From the NCBI RefSeq assembly GCF_001983165.1, contig NZ_MNPU01000029.1:1-64000 (forward strand): a stretch of 64,000 nucleotides of DNA. Direction: 5' to 3'. Shown here piece by piece: positions 8,014 through 16,563 of this stretch. The position numbers and the translations under genes are program-made. The DNA is from Pseudomonas gessardii. GTDB taxonomy: Bacteria > Pseudomonadota > Gammaproteobacteria > Pseudomonadales > Pseudomonadaceae. Each line of letters opens with the position of its first letter. Positions within the stretch are counted from its first letter, which is position 1. The notes under the pieces are model-generated. The model did not search any database. It had not been told where the DNA came from and saw only the letters and a list, made by a program, of their open reading frames with translations.

Positions 8014-10845
8014 TTAAACAGTGAACGCATCTTGCAGCAGTTTTTCCTGCTGCTCGGCGTGCATCGACGCATAACCACATGCAGGTGCAGCAGAAGCATC
8101 ACGACCGGCGTACTCCAGGCCCAGGGCCTTGTTGTGGTTGCCGATGCTGCGACGCAGGTGATGCTGGCTGCTGTACCACGCGCCCTGGTTCATCGGTTCT
8201 TCCTGACACCACACCACATGGGTGAGGTTGGTGTAAGGCGCAATGGCCTCCATCAGGTCGTCTTCCGGGAACGGGTAAAGCTGCTCGATACGCACGATGG
8301 CGATGTCTTCGCGGCCTTCGGCACGACGTTTTTCCAGCAAGTCGTAGTAAACCTTGCCGCTGCACAGGATCAGGCGAGTGACCTTGGCGGCGTCCAGGGT
8401 GTCGATTTCCGAAATAACGGTCTGGAACGAACCGTCGGCCAGGTCTTCCAGGGTCGAGATGGCCAATTTGTGACGCAACAGCGATTTCGGAGTCAGCACG
8501 ACCAGCGGCTTGCGCAGCGGGCGGATCACCTGGCGACGCAGCAAGTGGTAGATCTGGGCCGGGGTAGTCGGCACGCACACTTGGATATTGTGCTCGGCGC
8601 ACAATTGCAGGTAACGCTCCAGACGGGCCGAGGAGTGCTCCGGCCCCTGACCTTCATAACCGTGTGGCAGCAACATGGTCAGACCGCACAGACGGCCCCA
8701 CTTGTGCTCGCCGCTGGTGATGAACTGGTCGATCACCACCTGGGCACCGTTGGCGAAGTCGCCGAACTGGGCTTCCCAGATCACCAGCGCGTTTGGCGTG
8801 GTGGTCGAGTAACCGTATTCAAACGCCAGTACGGCTTCCTCGGACAGGAACGAATCGTACAGGTCGAAACGCGGCTGGCCTTCGTACAGGTGTTGCAGCG
8901 GTACGTAGGTGCTGGCGTCTTTCTGGTTGTGCAAGACCGCGTGACGGTGCGAGAACGTACCACGGCCGATGTCCTGGCCGGTCATGCGGATCGGGTGACC
9001 TTCAAACGCCAGGGTCGCGTATGCCATGGTTTCGGCATAACCCCAGTTGATCGGCAGGCCGCCGGCCTGCATCTTCTGACGGTCTTCGTAGATCTTCGCA
9101 ACCTGGCGCTGGACCACGAAGCCATCCGGGATTTCCAGCAGTTTGGCGGACAGTTCCTGCAGGGTCTTCAGATCGAACGAGGTGTCGTGACGTGCAGTCC
9201 AGGCATGGCCCAGGTATGGACGCCAGTCCACGAACAGCTCTTTGTTCGGCTCTTTGACCAGGCTTTTTACTACATGCAGACCGTTGTCCAGGGCGTTGCG
9301 GTATTCATCGATCTTCGCCTGAACACGCGCTTCGTCCAGCACGCCGGCCTTGGTCAGGCTTTCGGCGTACAGCTCACGGGTGGTGCGCTGCTTGCTGATC
9401 TGCTGGTACATCAACGGCTGGGTGCCGCTAGGCTCATCCGCTTCGTTGTGACCGCGACGGCGGTAGCAGACCAGGTCAATCACCACATCGCGCTTGAACT
9501 GCATGCGGTAGTCAATGGCCAGCTGGGTCACGAACAATACGGCTTCCGGATCATCCCCATTCACATGGAGGATCGGCGCCTGGATCATCTTGGCAACGTC
9601 GGTCGCGTACTCGGTAGAGCGTGCGTCCAGCGGGTTGCTGATGGTGAAACCCACCTGGTTGTTGATGACGATGTGGACGGTACCGCCGGTCTTGAAGCCG
9701 CGGGTCTGCGACATCTGGAACGTTTCCAGGACCACGCCTTGACCGGCGAATGCCGCGTCACCGTGGATGGAAATCGGCAGTACCTTCTCACCGGTGGCGT
9801 CGTTACGACGATCCTGGCGAGCACGTACCGACCCCTCGACCACTGGAGAAACAATTTCCAGGTGGGATGGGTTGAATGCCATGGCCAGGTGGACTTCGCC
9901 GCCGGTGGTCATCACGTTGGACGAGAAGCCCTGGTGGTATTTAACGTCACCGGAACCCAACTCGACCTTCTTCTTGCCCTCGAACTCGTCGAACAGTTCA
10001 CGTGGGTTCTTGCCGAAGGTGTTGACCAACACGTTCAGACGACCACGGTGAGCCATGCCGATCACGACTTCCTTGGTGCCGTAGGAACCGGAACGCTGGA
10101 TCAACTCGTCGAGCATCGGAATCAGGCTCTCGCCGCCTTCCAGGCCGAAACGCTTGGTGCCCGGGTATTTGGTGCCCAGATATTTTTCGAGGCCCTCGGC
10201 AGCGGTCACGCGCTCAAGCAGGTGGCCACGCACATCGGCGGACAGCACCGGACGGCCACGCACGCCTTCCAGGCGATGCTGGAACCAGTGGCGCTGCTCG
10301 GAATCGGTGATATGCGTGAACTCAGCGCCAATGGTGCGGCAATATGTCTGCTGCAACGCTTCGTGAATTTCGCGTAGGCTCGCTTCCTCTTTGCCGATGA
10401 ACAGGTCGCCGGCACGGAAGGTCGTATCAAGATCGGCATTGGTCAAGCCGTAGTGATTGATCGACAGGTCTGCAGGTGCAGAGCGCTGCCACAGCCCCAG
10501 CGGATCAAGCTGGGCTGCCTGGTGGCCACGCATACGGTAGGCCTGGATCAGTCGCAGTACTTCAACTTGCTTCTTCTCATGCTCACTGCTCACGCTCCCG
10601 GCGGAAACCGGTTGGGCGCGGCGCTGGTTCTTTGCCAGCAGCACGAAATGATCGCGAATTGCAGCATGCGATACATCGGTTGCAGCGTTGCCATCTGAAG
10701 GCAACTTCTGAAAATAGGTGCGCCATTCTTCTGGCACAGCGTTAGGGTCGTGCAGGTAGAGCTCATAGAGCTCTTCCACATAGGCAGCATTACCACCGTC
10801 TAAGGTGCTGCTGTTCCACATGCGCTGCATCACGCTTTCTTGCAT
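8014..10845 (-). CDS. sucA: 2-oxoglutarate dehydrogenase E1 component
   Basis: A 943-residue thiamine-diphosphate-dependent decarboxylase that starts the 2-oxoglutarate dehydrogenase reaction and succinylates the SucB lipoyl group. Length matches the family. It has the N-terminal E2-binding segment (GGNAAYVEELYELY), GMAHRGRLNVL near residue 265, HGDAAFAGQGVV in the cofactor region and the C-terminal transketolase-like domain. It is the first gene of the suc operon, after a 260-bp leader region downstream of sdhB. Confidence 0.98.
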   Translation of the reverse strand: MQESVMQRMWNSSTLDGGNAAYVEELYELYLHDPNAVPEEWRTYFQKLPSDGNAATDVSHAAIRDHFVLLAKNQRRAQPVSAGSVSSEHEKKQVEVLRLIQAYRMRGHQAAQLDPLGLWQRSAPADLSINHYGLTNADLDTTFRAGDLFIGKEEASLREIHEALQQTYCRTIGAEFTHITDSEQRHWFQHRLEGVRGRPVLSADVRGHLLERVTAAEGLEKYLGTKYPGTKRFGLEGGESLIPMLDELIQRSGSYGTKEVVIGMAHRGRLNVLVNTFGKNPRELFDEFEGKKKVELGSGDVKYHQGFSSNVMTTGGEVHLAMAFNPSHLEIVSPVVEGSVRARQDRRNDATGEKVLPISIHGDAAFAGQGVVLETFQMSQTRGFKTGGTVHIVINNQVGFTISNPLDARSTEYATDVAKMIQAPILHVNGDDPEAVLFVTQLAIDYRMQFKRDVVIDLVCYRRRGHNEADEPSGTQPLMYQQISKQRTTRELYAESLTKAGVLDEARVQAKIDEYRNALDNGLHVVKSLVKEPNKELFVDWRPYLGHAWTARHDTSFDLKTLQELSAKLLEIPDGFVVQRQVAKIYEDRQKMQAGGLPINWGYAETMAYATLAFEGHPIRMTGQDIGRGTFSHRHAVLHNQKDASTYVPLQHLYEGQPRFDLYDSFLSEEAVLAFEYGYSTTTPNALVIWEAQFGDFANGAQVVIDQFITSGEHKWGRLCGLTMLLPHGYEGQGPEHSSARLERYLQLCAEHNIQVCVPTTPAQIYHLLRRQVIRPLRKPLVVLTPKSLLRHKLAISTLEDLADGSFQTVISEIDTLDAAKVTRLILCSGKVYYDLLEKRRAEGREDIAIVRIEQLYPFPEDDLMEAIAPYTNLTHVVWCQEEPMNQGAWYSSQHHLRRSIGNHNKALGLEYAGRDASAAPACGYASMHAEQQEKLLQDAFTV

Positions 10846-10951
10846 GCTTGGTCACCCTCAATTTGGGGACACCACCGGCGAAAACACCGAGTTTGCTTGC
10901 AAAAGGCCAAGTGCAGCGACCAAAACAAGCCACTTAGGATCACGCTGATAG

Positions 10952-10969
10952 TTCGGGTACCAACCCGAA
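10952..10969. promoter_or_regulatory. Inverted repeat in the sucA upstream region
   Basis: TTCGGGT-ACCA-ACCCGAA is a perfect 7-bp inverted repeat about 107 bases before the sucA ATG. It could be an operator or a small leader hairpin. No regulator can be named from the sequence. Confidence 0.4.
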
Positions 10970-11036
10970 TGCCCCTGCTTGTCTCATTTCTTCAAAATAA
11001 GAGCTGCGGCTTTGTAAGTCGCTGCTCAAGTTAAAA

Positions 11037-11066
11037 CTACGGCGCCGGTTGAAGCCTGCGCCGTAG
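11037..11066 (-). terminator. Terminator of sdhCDAB
   Basis: A 9-bp stem CTACGGCGC/GCGCCGTAG followed on the minus strand by TTTTAACTT lies 40 bases after the sdhB stop. It separates the sdh and suc transcripts, possibly incompletely. Confidence 0.75.
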
Positions 11067-11105
11067 CATTTACGGGCACAACGGTCCTGCTTTTACTACA
11101 ACGTC

Positions 11106-11810
11106 TTACACGCCGCTTTGCAGCAGCATGTTACGGATATGACCAATGGCCTTAGTCGGGTTCAGGCCTTTGGGACATACGTTGACGCAGTTCATGATCC
11201 CGCGGCAGCGGAATACGCTGAACGGGTCATCCAGTGAGGCCAGACGCTCGGACGTCTTGGTGTCACGGCTGTCTGCCAGGAAGCGATAGGCTTGCAGCAG
11301 TGCAGCCGGCCCCAGGAACTTGTCCGGGTTCCACCAGAAGGACGGGCAAGAGGTCGAGCAGCAAGCGCACAGGATGCACTCGTACAGACCGTCGAGCTTC
11401 TCGCGCTCTTCCGGGGACTGCAGACGTTCGATGGCCGGAGCCGGCGTGTCGTTCTGCAGGAATGGCTTAACCTTCTCGTATTGCTTGTAGAAGATGCTCA
11501 TATCGACGACCAGGTCACGGATAACCGGCAAACCTGGCAGCGGACGGACAACGAGCTTGCCCTTCTTGACCACGGCCGACAGCGGCGTAACGCAAGCCAG
11601 GCCGTTTTTGCCGTTGATGTTCATGCCGTCGGAGCCGCAGACGCCTTCACGGCAAGAGCGACGATAGGAGAAACCCTCGTCCTGCTCTTTGATCAGGGCC
11701 AGCACATCCAGCACCATCAGGTCTTTACCACCGGTATCGACCTCAAATTCCTGCATGAACGGCGCGGCGTCCTGATCAGGGTTGTAGCGATAAACACTGA
11801 CTTTCAACAT
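11106..11810 (-). CDS. sdhB: Succinate dehydrogenase iron-sulfur subunit
   Basis: A 234-residue iron-sulfur subunit that carries electrons from SdhA flavin to ubiquinone in complex II. It shows the [2Fe-2S] site CREGVCGSDGMNINGKNG, the [4Fe-4S] CILCACCSTSCPS cluster and the [3Fe-4S] CRGIMNCVNVCPKGLNP cluster. The start at MLKVSVYRYNP is the family start; the frame has another ATG three codons earlier. It is the last gene of sdhCDAB, 11 bases from sdhA. Confidence 0.98.
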   Translation of the reverse strand: MLKVSVYRYNPDQDAAPFMQEFEVDTGGKDLMVLDVLALIKEQDEGFSYRRSCREGVCGSDGMNINGKNGLACVTPLSAVVKKGKLVVRPLPGLPVIRDLVVDMSIFYKQYEKVKPFLQNDTPAPAIERLQSPEEREKLDGLYECILCACCSTSCPSFWWNPDKFLGPAALLQAYRFLADSRDTKTSERLASLDDPFSVFRCRGIMNCVNVCPKGLNPTKAIGHIRNMLLQSGV

Positions 11811-11821
11811 GGCAGCCACCC

Positions 11822-13594
11822 TTAGTAAGTCCGAATCTTCGGTTCAAACGTCGGAACCGTCTTCGGCGAGAAGTTCACGGCACGCTTGGTTACGCGCTTG
11901 TCACCCGGGAAGTACAGGGTGTGGCACAACCAGTTTTCGTCATCGCGATCTTCAAAGTCTTCACGAGCGTGAGCGCCACGGGATTCCTTACGAACCTCGG
12001 CGGCAATCGCCGTCGCTTCAGCCACTTCCAGCAGGTTTTGCAGCTCAAGGGCTTCGATACGAGCGGTGTTGAACGCCTGGCTCTTATCGTTGATCTTGAC
12101 GTTGGCAATCCGCTTGCGCAGGTCGGCCAGCTGGGCAATGCCCTTCTGCATGTATTCGCCAGTACGGAATACACCGAAGTAGTTCTGCATGCAGCTTTGC
12201 AGCTCGCGACGCAGGGTTGCCACGTCTTCGCCATCCGTGCGCTCGTTCAGCGCGTTCAGGCGAGCCAGGGCCGCCTCGATGTTGGCGTCGGTGGCATCAT
12301 CGTATTCGATACCGTCGGTCAGCGCCTTTTCCAGGTGCAGGCCGGCAGCGCGGCCAAATACCACCAGGTCGAGCAGCGAGTTGCCGCCCAGGCGGTTGGC
12401 ACCGTGAACCGATACGCAAGCCACTTCGCCCACGGCGAACAGACCATGAATGATCTCGTCCACGCCTTCGGCGTTCTGGGTGATCGCCTGGCCATGAATG
12501 TTGGTCGGCACGCCGCCCATCATATAGTGGCAAGTTGGAACTACTGGAACCGGAGCAACCACCGGGTCAACGTGGGCGAAAGTCTTGGACAGCTCGCAAA
12601 TACCTGGCAGGCGGCTGTGCAGCACTTCCTCGCCCAGGTGATCGAGTTTCAACATCACGTGGTCGCCGTTCGGGCCGCAACCGTTGCCGGCGATGATTTC
12701 TTTCACCATCGAACGGGCAACCACGTCACGACCGGCAAGGTCCTTGGCGTTCGGAGCATAACGCTCCATGAAACGCTCGCCGTGCTTGTTGATCAGGTAA
12801 CCGCCTTCACCACGGCAACCTTCTGTAACCAGTACACCGGCGCCGGCGATGCCGGTTGGGTGGAACTGCCACATTTCGATGTCTTGTACCGGCACGCCTG
12901 CACGCAGGGCCATGCCAACGCCGTCACCGGTGTTGATCAGGGCGTTGGTGGTCGACGCGTAGATACGACCTGCACCGCCCGTCGCCAGCACGGTAGCCTT
13001 GGCGCGAATGTAGGTGGTTTCACCGGTTTCGATGCAAATAGCGATCACGCCGACGAATGCGCCGTCCTGGTTTTTTACCAGGTCAACAGCGTAGTACTCG
13101 TTCAGGAACGTGGTGCCGGCTTTCAGGTTGCCCTGATACAGGGTGTGCAGCAGGGCGTGACCGGTACGGTCGGATGCCGCGCAGGTACGAGCAGCCTGGC
13201 CGCCTTTACCGTAGTCCTTGGACTGGCCGCCGAATGGACGCTGGTAGATACGCCCCTGTTCGGTGCGGGAGAACGGCAGACCCATGTGGTCCAGCTCGAA
13301 CACCGCAGCCGGGCCTTCCTGACACATGTATTCGATAGCGTCCTGGTCACCGATATAGTCGGAACCCTTGACGGTATCGTACATGTGCCAGCGCCAGTCA
13401 TCGTTCGGGTCGGCAGACGCGATGGCGCAGGTGATGCCGCCCTGGGCCGAGACGGTGTGGGAACGGGTCGGGAACACCTTGGTGATCACGGCTGTCTTGT
13501 GACCGCCCTGGGCCAGCTGCAGCGCAGCGCGCATGCCGGCACCGCCGCCACCAATAATGATGGCGTCAAAAGAAATCGTTGGAATGTTAGCCAT
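11822..13594 (-). CDS. sdhA: Succinate dehydrogenase flavoprotein subunit
   Basis: A 590-residue flavoprotein that oxidises succinate to fumarate at the cytoplasmic face of the inner membrane. Visible are the FAD-binding GGGGAGMRAALQLA near residue 16, the SHTVSAQGG stretch whose His covalently binds FAD in the family, the catalytic region HPTGIAGAGVLVTEGCRGEGG, and HGANRLGGNSLLDLVVFGR. It is three bases from sdhD and 11 bases from sdhB. Confidence 0.98.
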   Translation of the reverse strand: MANIPTISFDAIIIGGGGAGMRAALQLAQGGHKTAVITKVFPTRSHTVSAQGGITCAIASADPNDDWRWHMYDTVKGSDYIGDQDAIEYMCQEGPAAVFELDHMGLPFSRTEQGRIYQRPFGGQSKDYGKGGQAARTCAASDRTGHALLHTLYQGNLKAGTTFLNEYYAVDLVKNQDGAFVGVIAICIETGETTYIRAKATVLATGGAGRIYASTTNALINTGDGVGMALRAGVPVQDIEMWQFHPTGIAGAGVLVTEGCRGEGGYLINKHGERFMERYAPNAKDLAGRDVVARSMVKEIIAGNGCGPNGDHVMLKLDHLGEEVLHSRLPGICELSKTFAHVDPVVAPVPVVPTCHYMMGGVPTNIHGQAITQNAEGVDEIIHGLFAVGEVACVSVHGANRLGGNSLLDLVVFGRAAGLHLEKALTDGIEYDDATDANIEAALARLNALNERTDGEDVATLRRELQSCMQNYFGVFRTGEYMQKGIAQLADLRKRIANVKINDKSQAFNTARIEALELQNLLEVAEATAIAAEVRKESRGAHAREDFEDRDDENWLCHTLYFPGDKRVTKRAVNFSPKTVPTFEPKIRTY

Positions 13595-13597
13595 GAA

Positions 13598-13966
13598 TCA
13601 GATACCCCAGAGAATCTGCACACCCCAGACGAAGTAAGCGAACATCGCGACGCCGCATACTGCCTGGAAAAGGAAACGTACTGCAGTCGCGGACTTGCCC
13701 AGCGCCATCGGCGTCAGGTAGTCGGTCGCGATGGTCCACATGCCGACCCAGGCGTGAGCGCCCAGGGCCACAAGGGCGAGCAGACTGAAGATACGCATCC
13801 CGTTGTGGGAGAACAGACCGTGCCATTGGGCGTAGCCAATGCCAGGGTTTGCAACGAGGTACCCGATCAGGAAAATGAAATAAGCCGCGAGAACGACCGC
13901 AGACACTCGCTGTGCCATCCAGTCATAGAGGCCCGAACGCGATAGGTTCGTAACGCTGGTTACCAT
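13598..13966 (-). CDS. sdhD: Succinate dehydrogenase membrane anchor SdhD
   Basis: A 122-residue membrane anchor of complex II with three hydrophobic helices (about residues 22-42, 60-82 and 97-119). The AHAWVGMWTIATDY segment carries the haem-ligand His and quinone-site Asp/Tyr of the family. I chose the start at MVTSVTNLSR; another ATG lies two codons upstream. It overlaps the sdhC end by 7 bases, which suggests coupled translation. Confidence 0.95.
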   Translation of the reverse strand: MVTSVTNLSRSGLYDWMAQRVSAVVLAAYFIFLIGYLVANPGIGYAQWHGLFSHNGMRIFSLLALVALGAHAWVGMWTIATDYLTPMALGKSATAVRFLFQAVCGVAMFAYFVWGVQILWGI

Positions 13967-14334
13967 ATCCAAACTCCTGCCAGAACGATCAGCACCACGG
14001 AAATGGCGATGATGATTTTCGAGCCCAGGCGGCCGCCTTCCAGCGTCTCACCGATGCCCATGTCCATGATCAAGTGGCGCACACCGGCTACCAGGTGATA
14101 CAGCAGAGCGGACAGGAGGCCCCATGCTACGAACTTGGCCAGTGGGCTGGTCAAGCATGCCTTCACCTCGGCGTATCCTTCCTCGGAACCCAGGGATTTG
14201 CTCAATGCATAAAGCATGATGCCCAGGCCCAGGAACAGGATGATGCCGGAAACACGGTGCAGGAACGACGTAACGCCGGTGATGGGGAGTTTGATGGTCC
14301 TTAGGTCTAGGTTTACAGGTCGTTGGCTATTCAC
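13960..14334 (-). CDS. sdhC: Succinate dehydrogenase cytochrome b556 subunit SdhC
   Basis: A 124-residue anchor and haem b subunit, with RPVNLDLRTIKLPITGVTS and SFLHRVSG (quinone-site Ser/Arg region) at the N-terminus and the haem-ligand His in the LLYHLVAGVRHLIMD helix. The start is a GTG: the frame is closed by TGA only four codons upstream, and no ATG is available. It is the first gene of sdhCDAB and divergent from gltA. Confidence 0.95.
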   Translation of the reverse strand: MNSQRPVNLDLRTIKLPITGVTSFLHRVSGIILFLGLGIMLYALSKSLGSEEGYAEVKACLTSPLAKFVAWGLLSALLYHLVAGVRHLIMDMGIGETLEGGRLGSKIIIAISVVLIVLAGVWIW

Positions 14335-14469
14335 GGCTTTTTTTCACACTGAAGAGCCCCTAACAATCAGGGCAAAGTTGTTGGGGAGTGCACTGGTCAG
14401 GTAAGCACCACCCAGGGAGTGCGACCCCCAATGAAAGCAAGCCCAAAAGCCCTTGGCGGTCGGTGGCCG

Positions 14470-14498
14470 AGTATAGACAGTTAGGCTACTAATGACAA
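14470..14498 (-). promoter_or_regulatory. sigma70-type promoter of sdhCDAB
   Basis: On the minus strand, TTGTCA (14498-14493) and TATACT (14475-14470) are separated by exactly 17 bases, about 135 bases before the sdhC GTG. This is an excellent match to the sigma70 consensus. Confidence 0.75.
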
Positions 14499-14612
14499 CG
14501 CGCACTCCTCACCCTAATAGCTGATTGCGCTGACGGGATAAAAGGCGTAAACGGCAGGCAATTTCGAGGAAAAAGTACGGTTAAAGCCTTCTGGAGCAAG
14601 ACTTTAGGCAAA

Positions 14613-14640
14613 TTGACATTCGGATTTATATCAATATAGT
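14613..14640 (+). promoter_or_regulatory. sigma70-type promoter of gltA
   Basis: A perfect TTGACA (14613-14618) and TATAGT (14635-14640) with a 16-base spacer lie 58 bases before the gltA ATG. Confidence 0.78.
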
Positions 14641-14698
14641 GGTGCGGGCCCTGCGTGGGGGGTCTGTCTGATGATTTGAAGCATAAATAGGAGGCCAC

Positions 14699-15988
14699 AT
14701 GGCTGACAAAAAAGCGCAGTTGATCATCGAGGGCGCAGCCCCCGTCGAGCTGCCCATTTTAACCGGCACCGTTGGTCCCGATGTTATCGACGTACGGGGC
14801 CTGACGGCCACGGGCCGTTTTACTTTCGACCCAGGTTTCATGTCGACCGCCTCTTGCGAGTCGAAGATTACCTATATCGACGGCGATAATGGCATTTTGC
14901 TACATCGCGGCTACCCGATCGAACAACTGGCCGAGAAATCGGACTACCTGGAAACCTGCTACCTGCTGCTAAATGGCGAATTGCCAACAGCCGAGCAAAA
15001 AGCCCAGTTTGTCAGCACTGTGAAGAACCACACCATGGTTCACGAGCAGTTGAAGACCTTCTTCAACGGCTTCCGTCGCGACGCCCACCCGATGGCCGTC
15101 ATGTGCGGCGTCGTCGGCGCCCTGTCGGCCTTCTATCACGACTCCCTGGACATCAATAACCCGCAGCATCGTGAAATCTCCGCGATCCGCCTGGTTGCCA
15201 AGATGCCCACCCTGGCCGCCATGGTTTACAAGTACTCCATGGGCCAACCCATGATGTACCCGCGCAACGACCTGACGTACGCGGAAAACTTCCTGCACAT
15301 GATGTTCAACACCCCGTGCGAGATCAAACCGATCAGCCCGGTGCTGGCCAAGGCCATGGATCGGATCTTCATCCTCCATGCCGACCACGAACAGAACGCC
15401 TCGACGTCCACCGTGCGCCTGGCAGGCTCCTCGGGCGCCAATCCGTTCGCCTGTATCGCCGCCGGCATCGCCGCACTGTGGGGCCCTGCCCACGGCGGTG
15501 CGAACGAAGCCGTCTTGACCATGCTCGATGAAATCGGCGATGTGTCCAACATCGACAAGTTCATCGCCAAGGCCAAGGACAAGAACGATCCGTTCAAGCT
15601 GATGGGCTTCGGTCACCGGGTCTACAAGAACCGCGACCCACGCGCCACCGTGATGAAGCAGACCTGCGACGAAGTGTTGAAGGAACTGGGGATCAACAAC
15701 GATCCGCAACTCGAACTGGCCATGCGCCTGGAAGAGATCGCGCTGACCGACCCGTACTTCATCGAACGCTCGCTGTACCCGAACGTCGACTTCTACTCGG
15801 GGATCATCCTCAAGGCGATCGGCATTCCAACCAGCATGTTCACCGTGATCTTCGCCCTGGCGCGGACCGTGGGCTGGATCTCCCACTGGAAGGAAATGCT
15901 CTCCAGCCCGTACAAGATTGGCCGCCCGCGCCAGCTGTACACCGGCTACGAGTCGCGTGACATTACCAAGCTGGAAGACCGCAAGTAA
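14699..15988 (+). CDS. gltA: Citrate synthase (type I)
   Basis: A 429-residue citrate synthase that condenses oxaloacetate and acetyl-CoA. Conserved blocks are ILHADHEQNASTSTVRLAGS, PAHGGANEAVL (catalytic His) and GFGHRVYKNRDPRA; the length fits the hexameric, NADH-sensitive proteobacterial type. The ribosome binding site AGGAGG at 14689-14694 is ideal. It is transcribed alone, divergent from sdhCDAB, and ended by a hairpin at 16016-16036. Confidence 0.98.
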   Translation: MADKKAQLIIEGAAPVELPILTGTVGPDVIDVRGLTATGRFTFDPGFMSTASCESKITYIDGDNGILLHRGYPIEQLAEKSDYLETCYLLLNGELPTAEQKAQFVSTVKNHTMVHEQLKTFFNGFRRDAHPMAVMCGVVGALSAFYHDSLDINNPQHREISAIRLVAKMPTLAAMVYKYSMGQPMMYPRNDLTYAENFLHMMFNTPCEIKPISPVLAKAMDRIFILHADHEQNASTSTVRLAGSSGANPFACIAAGIAALWGPAHGGANEAVLTMLDEIGDVSNIDKFIAKAKDKNDPFKLMGFGHRVYKNRDPRATVMKQTCDEVLKELGINNDPQLELAMRLEEIALTDPYFIERSLYPNVDFYSGIILKAIGIPTSMFTVIFALARTVGWISHWKEMLSSPYKIGRPRQLYTGYESRDITKLEDRK

Positions 15989-16015
15989 GCAGTCAAGCGC
16001 TTAGTTGCACCGAAT

Positions 16016-16036
16016 ACGGCCTCCTCTGGAGGCCGT
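16016..16036 (+). terminator. Terminator of gltA
   Basis: A 9-bp stem ACGGCCTCC/GGAGGCCGT with a TCT loop, followed by AGTTGTTTGT, lies 27 bases after the gltA stop. Confidence 0.85.
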
Positions 16037-16109
16037 AGTTGTTTGTGCCGACTGAGGACGCGGAGCGTCCGAGGCTGCATTCCCACGCGGAGCGTGGGAA
16101 CGATCAACC

Positions 16110-16195
16110 TTAGTGATTGACCGCCCCACTCGCCCCCAGGCCAGTCTGCGAACGCACAAACTGCGGGAGGTACAACGCCCGCGCCTTCACCGCCG
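16110..16195 (-). pseudogene. Diverged copy of the actP 3' end (copy A)
   Basis: This 86-bp segment matches the last 28 codons and stop of actP with six base differences. It is preceded on its coding strand by palindromic repeat DNA, not by the rest of the gene. A short open frame runs through it (to about 16310), but it has no credible start and should not be treated as a gene. Confidence 0.85.
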
Positions 16196-16312
16196 ACTGA
16201 TCGCTCCCACGCTCCGCGTGGTAACGCCTCCCGTGACGCTCCGCGTCACCTGGCTGAGGGACGCGGAGCGTCCGGGGCTGCATTCCCACGCGGAGCGTGG
16301 GAACGATCAACC

Positions 16313-16398
16313 TTAGTGGTTAACCGCCCCGCTCGCCCCCAGGCCAGTCTGCGAACGCACAAACTGCGGGAAGTACAACGCACGCTCCTTCACCGCCG
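16313..16398 (-). pseudogene. Identical copy of the actP 3' end (copy B)
   Basis: By eye the 86 bases are identical to the true actP end at 16564-16649, while copy A differs at six positions. That suggests a recent duplication or gene conversion. The open frame of 16313-16561 results from palindrome and terminator sequence fused in frame to the copied tail. Confidence 0.88.
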
Positions 16399-16516
16399 AC
16401 TGATCGTTCCCACGCTCCGCGTGGTAACGCCTCCCGTGACGCTCCGCGTCACCTGGCTGAGGGACGCGGAGCGTCCAAGGCTGCATTCCCACGCGGAGCG
16501 TGGGAACGATCAAAAA

Positions 16517-16546
16517 AAATGCCCCGGCCTTTGGACCGGGGCATTT
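16517..16546 (-). terminator. Terminator of yjcH-actP
   Basis: An 11-bp stem AAATGCCCCGG/CCGGGGCATTT followed on the minus strand by a run of seven T lies 17 bases past the true actP stop. The duplicated tails further on lack this hairpin. Confidence 0.9.
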
Positions 16547-16563
16547 CTTATTGAGCGACAAGC

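Larger units (their letters stand above)
14335..14698. other. sdhC-gltA divergent control region
   Basis: This 364-bp region has no gene. It holds the sdh promoter on the minus strand and the gltA promoter on the plus strand, about 115 bases apart, with an A/T-richer composition than its surroundings. The pairing suggests shared control of the two TCA transcripts. Confidence 0.75.
16052..16512. repeat. Tandem 203-bp unit: GCGGAGCGT palindromes plus copies of the actP 3' end
   Basis: Two successive 203-bp units (16110-16312 and 16313-16515) each contain an 86-bp copy of the actP 3' end. Each also contains a block of palindromes: CCCACGCTCCGCGTGG, GTGACGCTCCGCGTCAC, GGACGCGGAGCGTCC and CCCACGCGGAGCGTGGG. 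A further half palindrome block precedes them at 16052-16109. The palindromes belong to a second intergenic repeat class, different from the GTGGGAGC REP class. Outside the actP copies I see no gene. Confidence 0.88.

Noticed and set aside
8032..10377. 781-codon open frame antisense to sucA
   Set aside because: It mirrors the codon pattern of sucA, has no ribosome site and encodes a low-complexity His/Gln/Val-rich sequence typical of antisense frames in GC-rich genes.
16110..16561. Two short open frames ending in the actP C-terminal sequence
   Set aside because: They are duplicated gene tails fused to palindromic repeat sequence; there is no start region, signal or rest of gene.
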